A stretch of DNA of 64,000 nt from Solirubrum puertoriconensis. GTDB taxonomy: Bacteria; Bacteroidota; Bacteroidia; Cytophagales; Hymenobacteraceae. Position numbers and translations under genes: made by a program. This document shows, in pieces, positions 27,418-36,505 of the stretch (its first letter is position 1; every line of letters begins with the position of its first letter). The notes under the pieces are model-generated. The model did not search any database. It was not told the DNA's origin and worked only from the letters and a program-made list of their open reading frames with translations. The stretch covers positions 1 through 64,000 of the forward strand of contig NZ_LNAL01000003.1 in NCBI RefSeq assembly GCF_001483135.1, given 5' to 3'.

Positions 27418-28998
27418 ATGTCTACCGTGCCGTCGCTCACCACCCCCGAGTCGGTTGCCGATGCGCAGCTGTTGCCCATCCGCGCTGCCCTCGTATCCGT
27501 GTATTACAAAGACCGGCTCGAGCCCTTGGTGCGCCTACTGCACCAGCACGGCGTGAAGCTGTACTCTACGGGCGGTACACTCAAGTTTATCGAAGGCCTG
27601 GGGGCCGAAGTAACCGCCGTCGAGTCGCTCACAGGCTTTCCAGAAGTGTTTGGCGGCCGCGTAAAAACCCTGCACCCCAAAGTGTTTGGAGGCATTCTGC
27701 ACCGCCGCCACGAGGCCGGCGACCTGCAAGAAGCCGAGCAGCACCAGATTCCGCCTATCGATCTGGTAATTGTTGATCTGTATCCGTTTGAGGAAACCGT
27801 AGCCAGCGGGGCTGCCGAGGCTGATGTTATTGAGAAGATCGACATTGGGGGCATCTCGCTGCTGCGCGCCGCGGCCAAAAACTACCGCGATGTACTTGTA
27901 GTAAGCTCGCGCGAGCAGTACCAGGCCGTAACCGAGCTGCTAGAGGCCCAGAACGGCGGCACTAACCTAGAGCAACGCCGCCACTACGCCGCAGCAGCCT
28001 TCAATCAAACCTCGCACTACGATACCGAAATCTTCAACTACCTGGCCCAAGGCACCGAGCTGGCCGGTAGCGCTCTGAAGATTAGCCAAAGCCCGGCCAC
28101 GCCGCTACGCTACGGCGAAAATCCCCACCAGCAAGGCACGTTCTACGGCGACCTAGGCGCACTGTTCGAGCAACTGCATGGCAAGCAGCTGAGCTACAAC
28201 AACCTGGTTGATGTAGACGCCGCCGTGCTTCTGATGCAAGAGTTTCAGGAAGGCAAGCCTGCTTGCGCCATCCTTAAGCACACCAACGCATGCGGTGTAG
28301 CCCAAGCCGATTCGCTGCAGCAGGCATACCTGAACGCACTGGCCTGCGACCCGATTTCGGCGTTCGGTGGCGTAATCATCGTAAACCAGGAAGTGGATGC
28401 CGCTACGGCCGAAGAGCTGAACAAGCTGTTCTTTGAGGTGCTGATTGCACCCGGCTTTGCTGCCGATGCACTGCCCACGTTGCAAAGCAAAAAGAACCGC
28501 ATTCTGCTGCGCCAGAAGCCGGTGGCTTTCCCACAAAAGCAGGTGAAGACTTTGCTCAATGGCATCATCGAGCAGGATTTCGACCGCGTGATAGAAGGCC
28601 GCAACGAGTTCCGCACCGTAACCGAAACGGCGCCTACCGCCGAAGAAGTAGAAGCCCTGGAGTTTGCCCTGAAAGTGTGCAAACACACAAAAAGCAACAC
28701 CATCGTGCTGGCCAAAGCCGGTCAGTTGCTGGCTTCGGGTGTAGGCCAAACTTCGCGCGTCGATGCCCTCAAGCAAGCCATTGAGAAGGCGCGCTCGTTT
28801 GACTTCGATCTGCAGGGCGCCGTTATGGCTTCCGACGCGTTTTTCCCGTTCCCCGACTGCGTCGAGATTGCCGGCCCGGCTGGCATTAAGGCCGTAGTGC
28901 AGCCCGGCGGCTCGATCAAAGACCAGGATAGCATCGACGCCTGCAACCGCCTAGGCATGGCCATGGTGCTCACCGGCGTACGTCATTTTAAGCACTAA
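27418..28998 (+). CDS. purH: Bifunctional AICAR formyltransferase / IMP cyclohydrolase
   Basis: A 526-residue enzyme for the last two steps of IMP synthesis. The N-terminal MGS-like cyclohydrolase domain (about 20-210) has LYSTGGTLKFIEGLG and FGGRVKTLHPKVFGGIL. The formyltransferase domain (about 220-526) has PLRYGENPHQQG and the catalytic segment CAILKHTNACGVA, and ends in the usual way with AMVLTGVRHFKH. ATG 27418 follows a promoter-like element; a longer frame would read through it. A strong terminator follows, so it appears monocistronic. Confidence 0.97.
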   Translation: MSTVPSLTTPESVADAQLLPIRAALVSVYYKDRLEPLVRLLHQHGVKLYSTGGTLKFIEGLGAEVTAVESLTGFPEVFGGRVKTLHPKVFGGILHRRHEAGDLQEAEQHQIPPIDLVIVDLYPFEETVASGAAEADVIEKIDIGGISLLRAAAKNYRDVLVVSSREQYQAVTELLEAQNGGTNLEQRRHYAAAAFNQTSHYDTEIFNYLAQGTELAGSALKISQSPATPLRYGENPHQQGTFYGDLGALFEQLHGKQLSYNNLVDVDAAVLLMQEFQEGKPACAILKHTNACGVAQADSLQQAYLNALACDPISAFGGVIIVNQEVDAATAEELNKLFFEVLIAPGFAADALPTLQSKKNRILLRQKPVAFPQKQVKTLLNGIIEQDFDRVIEGRNEFRTVTETAPTAEEVEALEFALKVCKHTKSNTIVLAKAGQLLASGVGQTSRVDALKQAIEKARSFDFDLQGAVMASDAFFPFPDCVEIAGPAGIKAVVQPGGSIKDQDSIDACNRLGMAMVLTGVRHFKH

Positions 28999-29019
28999 GC
29001 GCTTAGCTACTTAGCAGAA

Positions 29020-29055
29020 AAAAGACCCGGCTGGGGAATAACAGCCGGGTCTTTT
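29020..29055 (+). terminator. Intrinsic terminator of purH
   Basis: aaaagacccggctg (29020-29033) pairs with cagccgggtctttt (29042-29055) around an 8-base loop. Confidence 0.85.
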
Positions 29056-29098
29056 ACGTTTAGGGGCCCAATCGGCAAGCTTCATCCAGCACAAAGGG

Positions 29099-29128
29099 TT
29101 GGGCTTCGCCGAAGAGTGCTTACCTTTG
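29099..29128 (+). promoter_or_regulatory. mreB operon promoter
   Basis: TTG (29099-29101), exactly 19 bases, then TACCTTTG (29121-29128). This is a full match to the Bacteroidota -33/-7 arrangement. A second weaker core, TATCTTTC, is at 29161-29168. Confidence 0.75.
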
Positions 29129-29183
29129 CCCACCTTTTTGCAAGCGCACAACCCGCGCTGTATCTTTCAATTGCCGCTACTCA

Positions 29184-30209
29184 ATGGGATTTTTCAACTT
29201 CCTCACCAGCGACATCGCCATTGACCTGGGCACGGCCAACACGCTCATCATCCACAACGATAAAATTGTGGTTGACGAGCCGAGCATCATCGCTAAGGAC
29301 CGTACGACCAATAAAGTAATTGCCGTGGGCCGGCAAGCGCAGCAAATGCACGAAAAGACCCACGACAACATCAAAACCATTCGTCCGCTGAAGGACGGCG
29401 TAATTGCCGACTTCCACGCCGCCGAGGAGATGATCAAAGGCATGATTCGCATGATTGATGCGAAAACGCGCCTGTTTCAGCCCTCGCACCGCATGGTTAT
29501 CTGCATTCCGTCGGGTATCACCGAGGTAGAGAAGCGCGCCGTGCGCGACTCGGCCGAGCACGCCGGTGCCAAGGAAGTGTGGATGATTCAGGAGCCCATG
29601 GCCGCCGCTATCGGTATCGGTATCGACGTGGAGCAGCCCGTAGGTTCGATGATCATCGACATCGGAGGTGGTACTACCGAAATCGCGGTAATCGCCTTGT
29701 CGGGTATCGTGTGCGACCAGTCGATCAAAACCGCCGGCGACGTGTTCAACCAGGATATCCTGGACTACATGCGCCGCCAGCACAACCTACTCATTGGCGA
29801 GCGTTCGGCCGAAAAGATCAAGATTGAAGTAGGTGCTGCCCTCACCGAGCTGGAGCAAACGCCGCCTGATTTCGAAGTACGTGGCCGCGACTTGATGACC
29901 GGTATTCCGAAGGTTATCAAAGTTACCTCTGCCGAAATTGCTATTGCCCTGGACAAGTCGGTAGCCAAAATTGAGGAAGCTACCTTGAAAGCCCTCGAAA
30001 TTGCCCCGCCCGAACTCTCGGCCGACATCTACGACAACGGCATTCACCTAACGGGTGGTGGCGCGTTGCTGCGTGGCCTCGATAAGCGTTTGGCCGCCAA
30101 AACCAAGCTGCCCATCCACGTTGCCGAAGACCCGTTGCGTGCTGTAGTGCGCGGCACCGGTGCGGCCATCAAGAACATTCAAGGCTTCCGCAGCGTGCTG
30201 CTGACCTAG
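29184..30209 (+). CDS. mreB: Rod shape-determining protein MreB
   Basis: A 341-residue actin-like ATPase that guides the cell-elongation machinery. Phosphate loop 1 is IDLGTANTLI (about 12-21), loop 2 is IDIGGGTTEIAVIAL (about 157-171), and the adenosine motif is HLTGGGALLRGLD (about 288-300). It starts the elongasome gene cluster mreB-mreC-mreD-mrdA-rodA. Its TAG stop lies inside a CCTAGG palindrome (30205-30210). A full promoter precedes it. Confidence 0.98.
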   Translation: MGFFNFLTSDIAIDLGTANTLIIHNDKIVVDEPSIIAKDRTTNKVIAVGRQAQQMHEKTHDNIKTIRPLKDGVIADFHAAEEMIKGMIRMIDAKTRLFQPSHRMVICIPSGITEVEKRAVRDSAEHAGAKEVWMIQEPMAAAIGIGIDVEQPVGSMIIDIGGGTTEIAVIALSGIVCDQSIKTAGDVFNQDILDYMRRQHNLLIGERSAEKIKIEVGAALTELEQTPPDFEVRGRDLMTGIPKVIKVTSAEIAIALDKSVAKIEEATLKALEIAPPELSADIYDNGIHLTGGGALLRGLDKRLAAKTKLPIHVAEDPLRAVVRGTGAAIKNIQGFRSVLLT

Positions 30210-30226
30210 GCAAACACACTCTTGCC

Positions 30227-30288
30227 CAATGAGCAATGAACAGTGGCCGCTGGCACCGCAAGCCGGCAGCATTGTTCATTGCTCATTG
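30227..30288 (+). repeat. Perfect 16-bp inverted repeat between mreB and mreC
   Basis: The arm caatgagcaatgaaca (30227-30242) is exactly complementary to tgttcattgctcattg (30273-30288), with a 30-base GC-rich spacer. It occupies most of the 96-base gap between mreB and mreC. It would form a stem in mRNA without a T tract, so partial attenuation or mRNA protection is possible. Confidence 0.75.
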
Positions 30289-30305
30289 TTGTTGATAATT
30301 GCATA

Positions 30306-31232
30306 ATGCGTAATCTGCTCGCTTTCCTTTTTCGCTACCGGGGTATCCTGGTTTTTGCGTTGCTGGAAATCGTGAGCCTAATTATGCTTATTCGCAATAG
30401 CGCCTACCAGCGGGCGGCGTTTTTCAACTCCTCCAACGCGTACGTAGGGCGCGTGCTCGAATTCCGGACGCAGGTGTACGACTACTTCCGGCTGGTGGAC
30501 GTGAACAAGGCCTTGGTAGTTGAAAACGCGAAGCTGCGGCAGCAACTCTACCGCTCCGACTTAGCCAGCCGCCTCCACGATAGCCTGCGCGTGCCTGGCG
30601 ACACCACTGGTTCGCGCCTACGGCCCGACACGCTCATCCTTGGCATGCAGGCGGTGCTTACGCGCTCTTCCGACTACCCACTCATTCCGGCACGGGTGAT
30701 CAACCAAACGCTGCGGCGGGTTGATAATTACCTGACACTGAATGCGGGCAGCAACCAAGGGGTGCAACCGGGTATGGGCGTACTTACGGCTACCGGCGTG
30801 GTAGGCCGGGTGCGGCAAGTAAGCGCCCATTACGCTACCGTAACGTCGGTATTGCACTCCAAAACCAACCTTTCGGCCAAGCTACAGCGCGACAATACTT
30901 TCGGTACCATCAAGTGGTTGGGCGAAGATCCCACGCACGCGTTGCTCGACTACATTCCGCGCCAAAACAAGCTGCTGCGCGGCGACACGGTGGTTACCTC
31001 TGGCTACAACGCCGTATTCCCCGAGGGAGTGATGGTCGGCACGGTAGATTCGTTCACCCAAGAGCCCGACAAAAACTTCTGGACGGTGCGCGTGAAACTC
31101 GCCGTTGATTTCTCGAAACTGAGTTACGTGTACGTGGTAGGCCCGCAACCGCGCGCCGCCGAGCGCGACACATTAGAAACCCGCTCGGGTTTGCGTACGC
31201 CTGCTGTGGGCGAGGAAGGAGTGCAACCCTGA
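30306..31232 (+). CDS. mreC: Rod shape-determining protein MreC
   Basis: A 308-residue periplasmic scaffold with one N-terminal TM helix (GILVFALLEIVSLIMLI), a coiled coil (about 55-85, VDVNKALVVENAKLRQQL) and the beta-barrel domain with NQGVQPGMGVLTATGVVGRV (about 158-177) and GDTVVTSGYNAVFPEGVMVG (about 229-248). MreC links MreB to PBP2 and RodA. The stop overlaps the mreD start by one base (TGATG), so they are coupled. ATG 30306 is chosen because the upstream frame runs through the inverted repeat. Confidence 0.95.
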   Translation: MRNLLAFLFRYRGILVFALLEIVSLIMLIRNSAYQRAAFFNSSNAYVGRVLEFRTQVYDYFRLVDVNKALVVENAKLRQQLYRSDLASRLHDSLRVPGDTTGSRLRPDTLILGMQAVLTRSSDYPLIPARVINQTLRRVDNYLTLNAGSNQGVQPGMGVLTATGVVGRVRQVSAHYATVTSVLHSKTNLSAKLQRDNTFGTIKWLGEDPTHALLDYIPRQNKLLRGDTVVTSGYNAVFPEGVMVGTVDSFTQEPDKNFWTVRVKLAVDFSKLSYVYVVGPQPRAAERDTLETRSGLRTPAVGEEGVQP

Positions 31233-31756
31233 TGGGCAACGTAGGGCAAATATTGTTGCAGCTACTGCGCTTTGCTTTGTACGCGGGCGTGCACGTACTC
31301 CTAATCAGCCGATTGTCGTTGTTCAACGTAGGCTGGTGCTTATTCTACCTAGGCTTTCTGCTGTTTCTGCCGATTGCCACGCCCATCGTACTGCTGTTGG
31401 TGATAAGCTTCGTCACGGGCTTCACCATGGATTTGTTCTACGACACAGGCGGGGTACACGCCGCTGCTGCGGTGCTCCTAGGTTATTTGCGTCCGTGGGT
31501 GCTCAAACTGCTCACTCCGCGCGATGGCTACGATGCGCAGGATTCCGTCAACATTCACCAGATGGGTTGGCAGTGGTTTTTGGTGTACCTAGTACTGCTG
31601 GTGGGCATTCATCATTTTGCCTTTTTCTTTCTGGAACTGGGCAGCTTCAGCGCCATTGGTCTTACTCTCCTGAAAGTATTAGCCAGCACGTTGTTTACGG
31701 GCATTACCATGCTCATCGTGCAGTTGCTCTTCTTCCCGGCCAAGCGCCGCCGCTAA
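31232..31756 (+). CDS. mreD: Rod shape-determining protein MreD
   Basis: A 174-residue membrane protein with five or six TM helices. Recognised by position directly after mreC, its size and topology, and the segment FVTGFTMDLFYDTGGVHAAA (about 61-80), the best-conserved part of the family. It works with MreC in the elongation complex. It overlaps the mreC stop by one base. Confidence 0.9.
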   Translation: MGNVGQILLQLLRFALYAGVHVLLISRLSLFNVGWCLFYLGFLLFLPIATPIVLLLVISFVTGFTMDLFYDTGGVHAAAAVLLGYLRPWVLKLLTPRDGYDAQDSVNIHQMGWQWFLVYLVLLVGIHHFAFFFLELGSFSAIGLTLLKVLASTLFTGITMLIVQLLFFPAKRRR

Positions 31757-31860
31757 AGCCTGCAGCAACAACGAGGGAGCTAAACTCCGCCGAGCAATGT
31801 TGTGGCGGCAGCTACTCGGCTCATTCGGCGCGGAGCATAGGGATAAAGCCACACTTGTGG

Positions 31861-31868
31861 TACCTTTG
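31861..31868 (+). promoter_or_regulatory. Promoter core before mrdA
   Basis: TACCTTTG is an exact TAnnTTTG match 52 bases before the TTG start of mrdA. The 163-base gap after mreD therefore probably holds an internal promoter for mrdA-rodA. Confidence 0.6.
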
Positions 31869-31919
31869 CTGGCTGATTGCACCTAGGGCAGTCACCTCAC
31901 CTTCAGATCGTAACGCAAC

Positions 31920-33758
31920 TTGCAGTACTTAGAAGGCCGCAAATTTGTCGTGCAAGGAATTTTCCTGGCAGTGGCGTTGGTGTTTGCGGTGCGGCTCTTC
32001 CACATTCAGGTGCTCGACGGCAGCTACAAGCTGGCTGCCGATAAAAACACGCTGCAGCGCATTGTGCAAACGCCCTATCGGGGCATGATTTACGACCGGA
32101 ATGGGCAGTTGCTCGTGCACAACATACCTGTGTACGACCTGCTGGTCATTCCGCGAGAGGTAAAAAACCTCGATTCAGCGCGCTTCTGCCAGATACTGCA
32201 GATGCCCATCGAAGAATTGCGCGAAGGCCTCAAAGCGGCCAAAACGTATTCGCGTTCCAAGGCTTCGCCGTTGGTGCAAAACCTCTCGACTCCCGAACTG
32301 GCAGCCATTCAGGATAACCTGGTCGACTTCCCGGGTTTCAGCATCAAGGCACGTATGGCCCGCGCCTACCGTACCGATAACATGGCGCACGCCCTAGGGT
32401 ACGTAGGACCTATTTCGCCCATGATGCTGGAGAAGCCGAAGTATGCCAAGTATGTGGCGGGCGACTTTCTGGGCATCAGCGGCTTGGAGTCGTTCTACGA
32501 AAAGGAGCTGATGGGGCGCCGCGGCGTGCAGTACCGCATGGTAAACGTGCGCGGTGTGGAGAAAGGCGCCTTTCGTGACGGCGAGTTCGACACGCTGTCG
32601 GTGGCGGGGCAGGATTTGCACCTGAGCATTGATGCCGAGCTGCAGAAGTACGGCGAGTTTCTGATGCAAGGTAAGCGTGGCTCTATTGTGGCCATCGACC
32701 CCAAAACCGGCGAAATCCTGGCGTTTGTGTCGGCGCCGGCGTTCGAGCCGACTCGCCTAACGGGCAAGGGCCTTGGCAACCGCTACATGGAACTGCTGCG
32801 TGATGAGTCGCGCCCATTGTTCAACCGCCCCTTGGCGGCTACTTACCCTCCGGGTTCGGTATTCAAGCTTGTAAACGAAGCTATTGCCTTGCAGGAAGGA
32901 GTGGTAACGCCCGAAACCGGTTTCCCGTGCAATCAGCGCTTGGTGCGTTGCACTCACCGCCACGAGTACCCGGCCAACTCTACCATTGCCATCAAGAACA
33001 GCTGCAACCCGTACTTCTACCAGGTGATGTTTGCCACCGTGCGGCGCAACCGTTCTCCTAACAAGTTCAAGGATGCCGCCCTGGGCCTGGCCGAGTGGCG
33101 CAAGCATGTTACCTCGTTTGGGTTGGCGCAGCACCTAGGGGTCGATATTCCGGGCGAACGGATGGGCCTAATTCCCTCGCCCAATTTCTACGACAAGCGC
33201 TACGGACAAAACCGTTGGGGCTACAAAACGGTGTACTCGCTTAGCATCGGGCAAGGCGAGATTGGTATTACACCGCTGCAAATGGCCAACCTGATGGCCA
33301 TTTTTGCCAACCGCGGCTGGTACTACGCGCCGCACTTTGTGCGCCGCATCGGCAACGGTGGCCCGCTGCCCCAGTTCGCTCAAAAGCATTACACCACTGT
33401 AGCAGCCCAGCATTTCGAGTCAATTATTCCGGGTATGCTGGCGGTAGTAAACCAGCGCGGCGGCACGGGTATCAACGCCAACCTCTCAGATGCCGGTATT
33501 TGGGTGGCCGGTAAAACGGGCACCGTGCAAAACCCCCACGGCGACGACCACGCCACCTTTGCTGCTTTTGCACCAGCCGAAGACCCCAAGATTGCCATTT
33601 CGGTATTCATCGAAAACGCTGGCTTTGGTGGCTCATCGGCTGCGCCGCTAGCGGGGCTGATGATTGAGAAGTACTTACGGGGCAAGATTGCCCCGTGGCG
33701 CAACCGCTGGGAGCAGTGGTTGCCTGGGCCGGCGCATCGGTTTGTGGTGCACCACTAA
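31920..33758 (+). CDS. mrdA: Penicillin-binding protein 2 (elongation transpeptidase)
   Basis: A 612-residue class B PBP that crosslinks lateral-wall peptidoglycan together with RodA. It has one N-terminal TM helix (GIFLAVALVFAVRLFHIQ), a dimerisation domain (about 45-230) and a transpeptidase domain. The active-site motifs are SVFK with Ser313 (PPGSVFKL), SCN at 361-363 (IKNSCNPYFYQ) and KTG at 532-534 (VAGKTGTVQNPHG). The reading frame opens with TTG at 31920 and the family sequence YLEGRK follows at once, so this start is needed. Last part of the mre cluster, before rodA. Confidence 0.96.
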   Translation: MQYLEGRKFVVQGIFLAVALVFAVRLFHIQVLDGSYKLAADKNTLQRIVQTPYRGMIYDRNGQLLVHNIPVYDLLVIPREVKNLDSARFCQILQMPIEELREGLKAAKTYSRSKASPLVQNLSTPELAAIQDNLVDFPGFSIKARMARAYRTDNMAHALGYVGPISPMMLEKPKYAKYVAGDFLGISGLESFYEKELMGRRGVQYRMVNVRGVEKGAFRDGEFDTLSVAGQDLHLSIDAELQKYGEFLMQGKRGSIVAIDPKTGEILAFVSAPAFEPTRLTGKGLGNRYMELLRDESRPLFNRPLAATYPPGSVFKLVNEAIALQEGVVTPETGFPCNQRLVRCTHRHEYPANSTIAIKNSCNPYFYQVMFATVRRNRSPNKFKDAALGLAEWRKHVTSFGLAQHLGVDIPGERMGLIPSPNFYDKRYGQNRWGYKTVYSLSIGQGEIGITPLQMANLMAIFANRGWYYAPHFVRRIGNGGPLPQFAQKHYTTVAAQHFESIIPGMLAVVNQRGGTGINANLSDAGIWVAGKTGTVQNPHGDDHATFAAFAPAEDPKIAISVFIENAGFGGSSAAPLAGLMIEKYLRGKIAPWRNRWEQWLPGPAHRFVVHH

Positions 33759-33814
33759 AGCAAGCCGCTTAAGCATTAGCCTGTTTACCAAACGCTCTTA
33801 ACCGCACCTCGCAC

Positions 33815-35104
33815 TTGAACCAGGTTCGCTACAGCCGCAGCATCGATTGGGTAACGCTGCTGCTTTACATCCTGATGGTAGGCCTAGGGCTGCTCAACGT
33901 GTACGCCGCGTCGTACTCGCCCGAAATGCCTTTTTCCAAGGTATTCTCCTCGGACTGGAGTGGGCTGATGGCCTTCAACTGGTTCAAGCAGCTGGTCTGG
34001 ATTGGCGCCGCCGTGGTGCTGATCGTAATACTTATCGTAATCGACTACAAAGCCTACGATACGTTTGCGTACGTGCTCTACGGCGGCATGATTGCGTTGC
34101 TGCTGGTAACGCTTGTTATTGCCCGTCCCATTGCGGGTTCGCGCTCCTGGCTCGAGCTTGGCCCCGTGCGCCTGCAGCCCGCCGAGTTTGCCAAGTTTAC
34201 CACTGCCTTAGCCGTATCCCGGTTTATGGCGGGTATCAACCTGCGTCAGCAAAATTTTCGGCAGCAGATGGTGCTGGTGGGTCTCACGCTGTTGCCGCCC
34301 GCTCTCATTATTGCTTCCAACGAAACGGGTCAGGCGCTGGTGTTTGGCGCTTTTCTACTGGCATACTTCCGCGAGGGTATGTCGCCGCTGATTCTGTTGA
34401 TTTTGGCTGCGGGAGCGGTAGTCCTCATTCTGTCGCTGCTGGTGCCTAAGCTATGGCTGGTGGGAGTATTTACCGTGATACTGGCACTGGTATTTGTGTT
34501 CAACTCCCGCATTCTTCGCCACCATCTACCGCTTGCGTTATCAACCTACGCTGTGGTAGTGGGCATGGTGTTCGGGGTTGATTTTTTCTATAACAACGTG
34601 CTTCAGCCTCACCAGCGCAAGCGAATCGAGGTGCTCATCAACCCCTCGGCCGACCCGCTGGGCTTTGGCTGGAACGTAACCCAATCCAAAATTGCCATTG
34701 GCTCGGGCGGACTGCTCGGCAAAGGCTTTCTCGAAGGCACCCAAACGCGCTTCGACTTTGTGCCCGAGCAAAGCACCGACTTTATCTTCTGCACCGTGGG
34801 AGAGGAGTGGGGCTGGTTTGGTACCATGATAACAGTTGTGCTGTTCATGACGCTCTTGGCCCGCATCATTTATGTAGCCGAACGCCAGAAATCGGTGTTT
34901 GGCCGCACCTATGGCTATTGTGTGGCCAGCATCATATTCTTCCACTTCTGCGTGAACATCGGCATGACCATCGGCCTCGCGCCGGTAGTAGGTATTCCGT
35001 TGCCGTTCTTCAGCTACGGAGGTTCCTCGTTGTGGTCCTTCACCATTCTGCTGTTCATCTTGCTAGGCATTGATGCCTACCGTAAGCAAGATCTGGTGCG
35101 GTAG
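33815..35104 (+). CDS. rodA: Rod shape-determining protein RodA (SEDS glycosyltransferase)
   Basis: A 429-residue SEDS-family peptidoglycan polymerase with about ten TM helices. Family signatures are PIAGSRSWLELGPVRLQPAEFAK-type sequence (about 107-129), NETGQALVF (about 170) and the C-terminal GIPLPFFSYGGSSLW (about 394-408). Its partner PBP2 lies 56 bases upstream. The start is TTG 33815, giving NQVRYSRSIDW, which matches the normal N terminus. A strong terminator ends the cluster. Confidence 0.96.
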   Translation: MNQVRYSRSIDWVTLLLYILMVGLGLLNVYAASYSPEMPFSKVFSSDWSGLMAFNWFKQLVWIGAAVVLIVILIVIDYKAYDTFAYVLYGGMIALLLVTLVIARPIAGSRSWLELGPVRLQPAEFAKFTTALAVSRFMAGINLRQQNFRQQMVLVGLTLLPPALIIASNETGQALVFGAFLLAYFREGMSPLILLILAAGAVVLILSLLVPKLWLVGVFTVILALVFVFNSRILRHHLPLALSTYAVVVGMVFGVDFFYNNVLQPHQRKRIEVLINPSADPLGFGWNVTQSKIAIGSGGLLGKGFLEGTQTRFDFVPEQSTDFIFCTVGEEWGWFGTMITVVLFMTLLARIIYVAERQKSVFGRTYGYCVASIIFFHFCVNIGMTIGLAPVVGIPLPFFSYGGSSLWSFTILLFILLGIDAYRKQDLVR

Positions 35105-35125
35105 CCCCTGGGCCCCAACCCGCAG

Positions 35126-35186
35126 CACAACGCCCGTTTCGGTAGGCACTGTAGCAGTAGCCTTCCGAAACGGGCGTTGTGTTTTG
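35126..35186. terminator. Terminator after rodA
   Basis: cacaacgcccgtttcgg (35126-35142) is perfectly complementary to ccgaaacgggcgttgtg (35165-35181), followed by ttttg. It lies between rodA and the convergent gene ending at 35209. Confidence 0.8.
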
Positions 35187-35208
35187 TTGCAACTTCGCGC
35201 AGCCGGGC

Positions 35209-36465
35209 TTACGCGAACTTGCGCTCGATAAGCCGCAGCAGTTTGTTTACGTGTTCTTCCTTTCGCACCCATTGGTAACGCTGGGCCAGCTCTTCGGTAA
35301 CAAAGGAGCGGGCAGCATCGCCATTAGCCAACGAGTCGAGGTGCTCGATGGCAGCGTGGTATTCCATGTTTTCGCCATTGAACAGCTCGTTGATAAAGCT
35401 GAAGCGCTGGTTGATGGAAATGGCTCCGCGCAGCGAATCAATCTTGGGCTGAGCTTCGGCAATGGTGTTGCTGGAGGCTTTTACGCCAAGCTTTTCACCT
35501 AGGGCCACGGGCCGGTTACTAGCCAGCTTATCGTTGAGGGTATTGATGGGTTGTACCGTTTCAACCAAAGGCTTCGTGCGGGGCGGCACCGGTATTGCTT
35601 CGGACGGGGCTGGCGGCGCAGTTGCCACTGGGGTAGCAACGTGCACTACCAGCGGCTCCGCGGGCGGCACCGGCTCAGCAACTGGCTCCGGCGCTGCTGC
35701 CTGAGGAGCAGCAGTGGAGTTGGTAACCGCATCCGTAACGTTCTGGGCCTCATGAACCGCTGGAGCAGCAGTAGCAACGGCTGTTACGGCCGGCTCTGGA
35801 GCAGGCTGCTGAACCGCTACGTTGCTGGGCTTTTGCCGCAACTCGCTGGCGGTTACCGGCAGCAAAGGACTGAGGTCCGAGAGCAGCGCACTTAGGGTTT
35901 TAACCTCTTGGTAATGCGCATCGGAATACACCCGGAAGCGCGTTAGCAGCGCATCGCGCTCCTGTGGTAGGTCGGCGGGTAAGCTGTCAATAAAGTCCTG
36001 GTAAAGCGGCTTGTTTACCTCCACGTAGCGCAACGCATCGCGCAGTTGGGCAGGGGTGACAGCTGCTTGCTCGGCGGGCAATAGCTTGCTTTCGAAAATA
36101 GCCGCCGGATCGAGCGCGGTGCGCAGCGTATCGGCAACCGCCAAAGCCAGCAGCGGCTCGTAGGTGGCGCGTGTGAGCTTGATACGGCGCGAAAGCAGGT
36201 TCATCAACTGCGTAAGGGCCTGCCGAACCGCCGCATCCTCGTAGTCGAAGTACGGACTGCGCAGGCGCGCCATCTCTTGCGTCCACTGCGCCAAGAGCTG
36301 CTGCACTACATACAAATTCAGCTGTCGGATGGGCGCCAACCGCAGCACGGCGGGGCCATCGAGGGTGGTGCCAACGGGTTGCGTGGCAAAGTATTGGTCG
36401 CAGAGGCGGGCCGCCAGCTGGCGGCCGTAAGCCAGTAGCTGGTCGTTGCTATACGTATCTTGCAT
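35209..36465 (-). CDS. Conserved hypothetical protein with Ala/Pro/Val-rich linker
   Basis: A 418-residue protein with no signal peptide or TM helix, so probably cytoplasmic. The N-terminal region (about 1-210) is helical (LLAYGRQLAARLCDQYF). A low-complexity Ala/Pro/Val/Glu-rich linker (about 215-310) follows, then a compact C-terminal domain (about 330-418: SINQRFSFINELFNGENMEY, then LVKLL-like helix EHVNKLLRLIERKFA). The C-terminal part recalls a conserved region of Bacteroidota hypothetical proteins. I do not recognise a function. ATG 36465 is preferred to the TTG two codons upstream. It diverges from the ferredoxin at 36506. Confidence 0.75.
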   Translation of the reverse strand: MQDTYSNDQLLAYGRQLAARLCDQYFATQPVGTTLDGPAVLRLAPIRQLNLYVVQQLLAQWTQEMARLRSPYFDYEDAAVRQALTQLMNLLSRRIKLTRATYEPLLALAVADTLRTALDPAAIFESKLLPAEQAAVTPAQLRDALRYVEVNKPLYQDFIDSLPADLPQERDALLTRFRVYSDAHYQEVKTLSALLSDLSPLLPVTASELRQKPSNVAVQQPAPEPAVTAVATAAPAVHEAQNVTDAVTNSTAAPQAAAPEPVAEPVPPAEPLVVHVATPVATAPPAPSEAIPVPPRTKPLVETVQPINTLNDKLASNRPVALGEKLGVKASSNTIAEAQPKIDSLRGAISINQRFSFINELFNGENMEYHAAIEHLDSLANGDAARSFVTEELAQRYQWVRKEEHVNKLLRLIERKFA

Positions 36466-36505
36466 CCTCAAAAAAAGCCTGCTTCAAGTAGGCAAGTTAG
36501 CCAAA

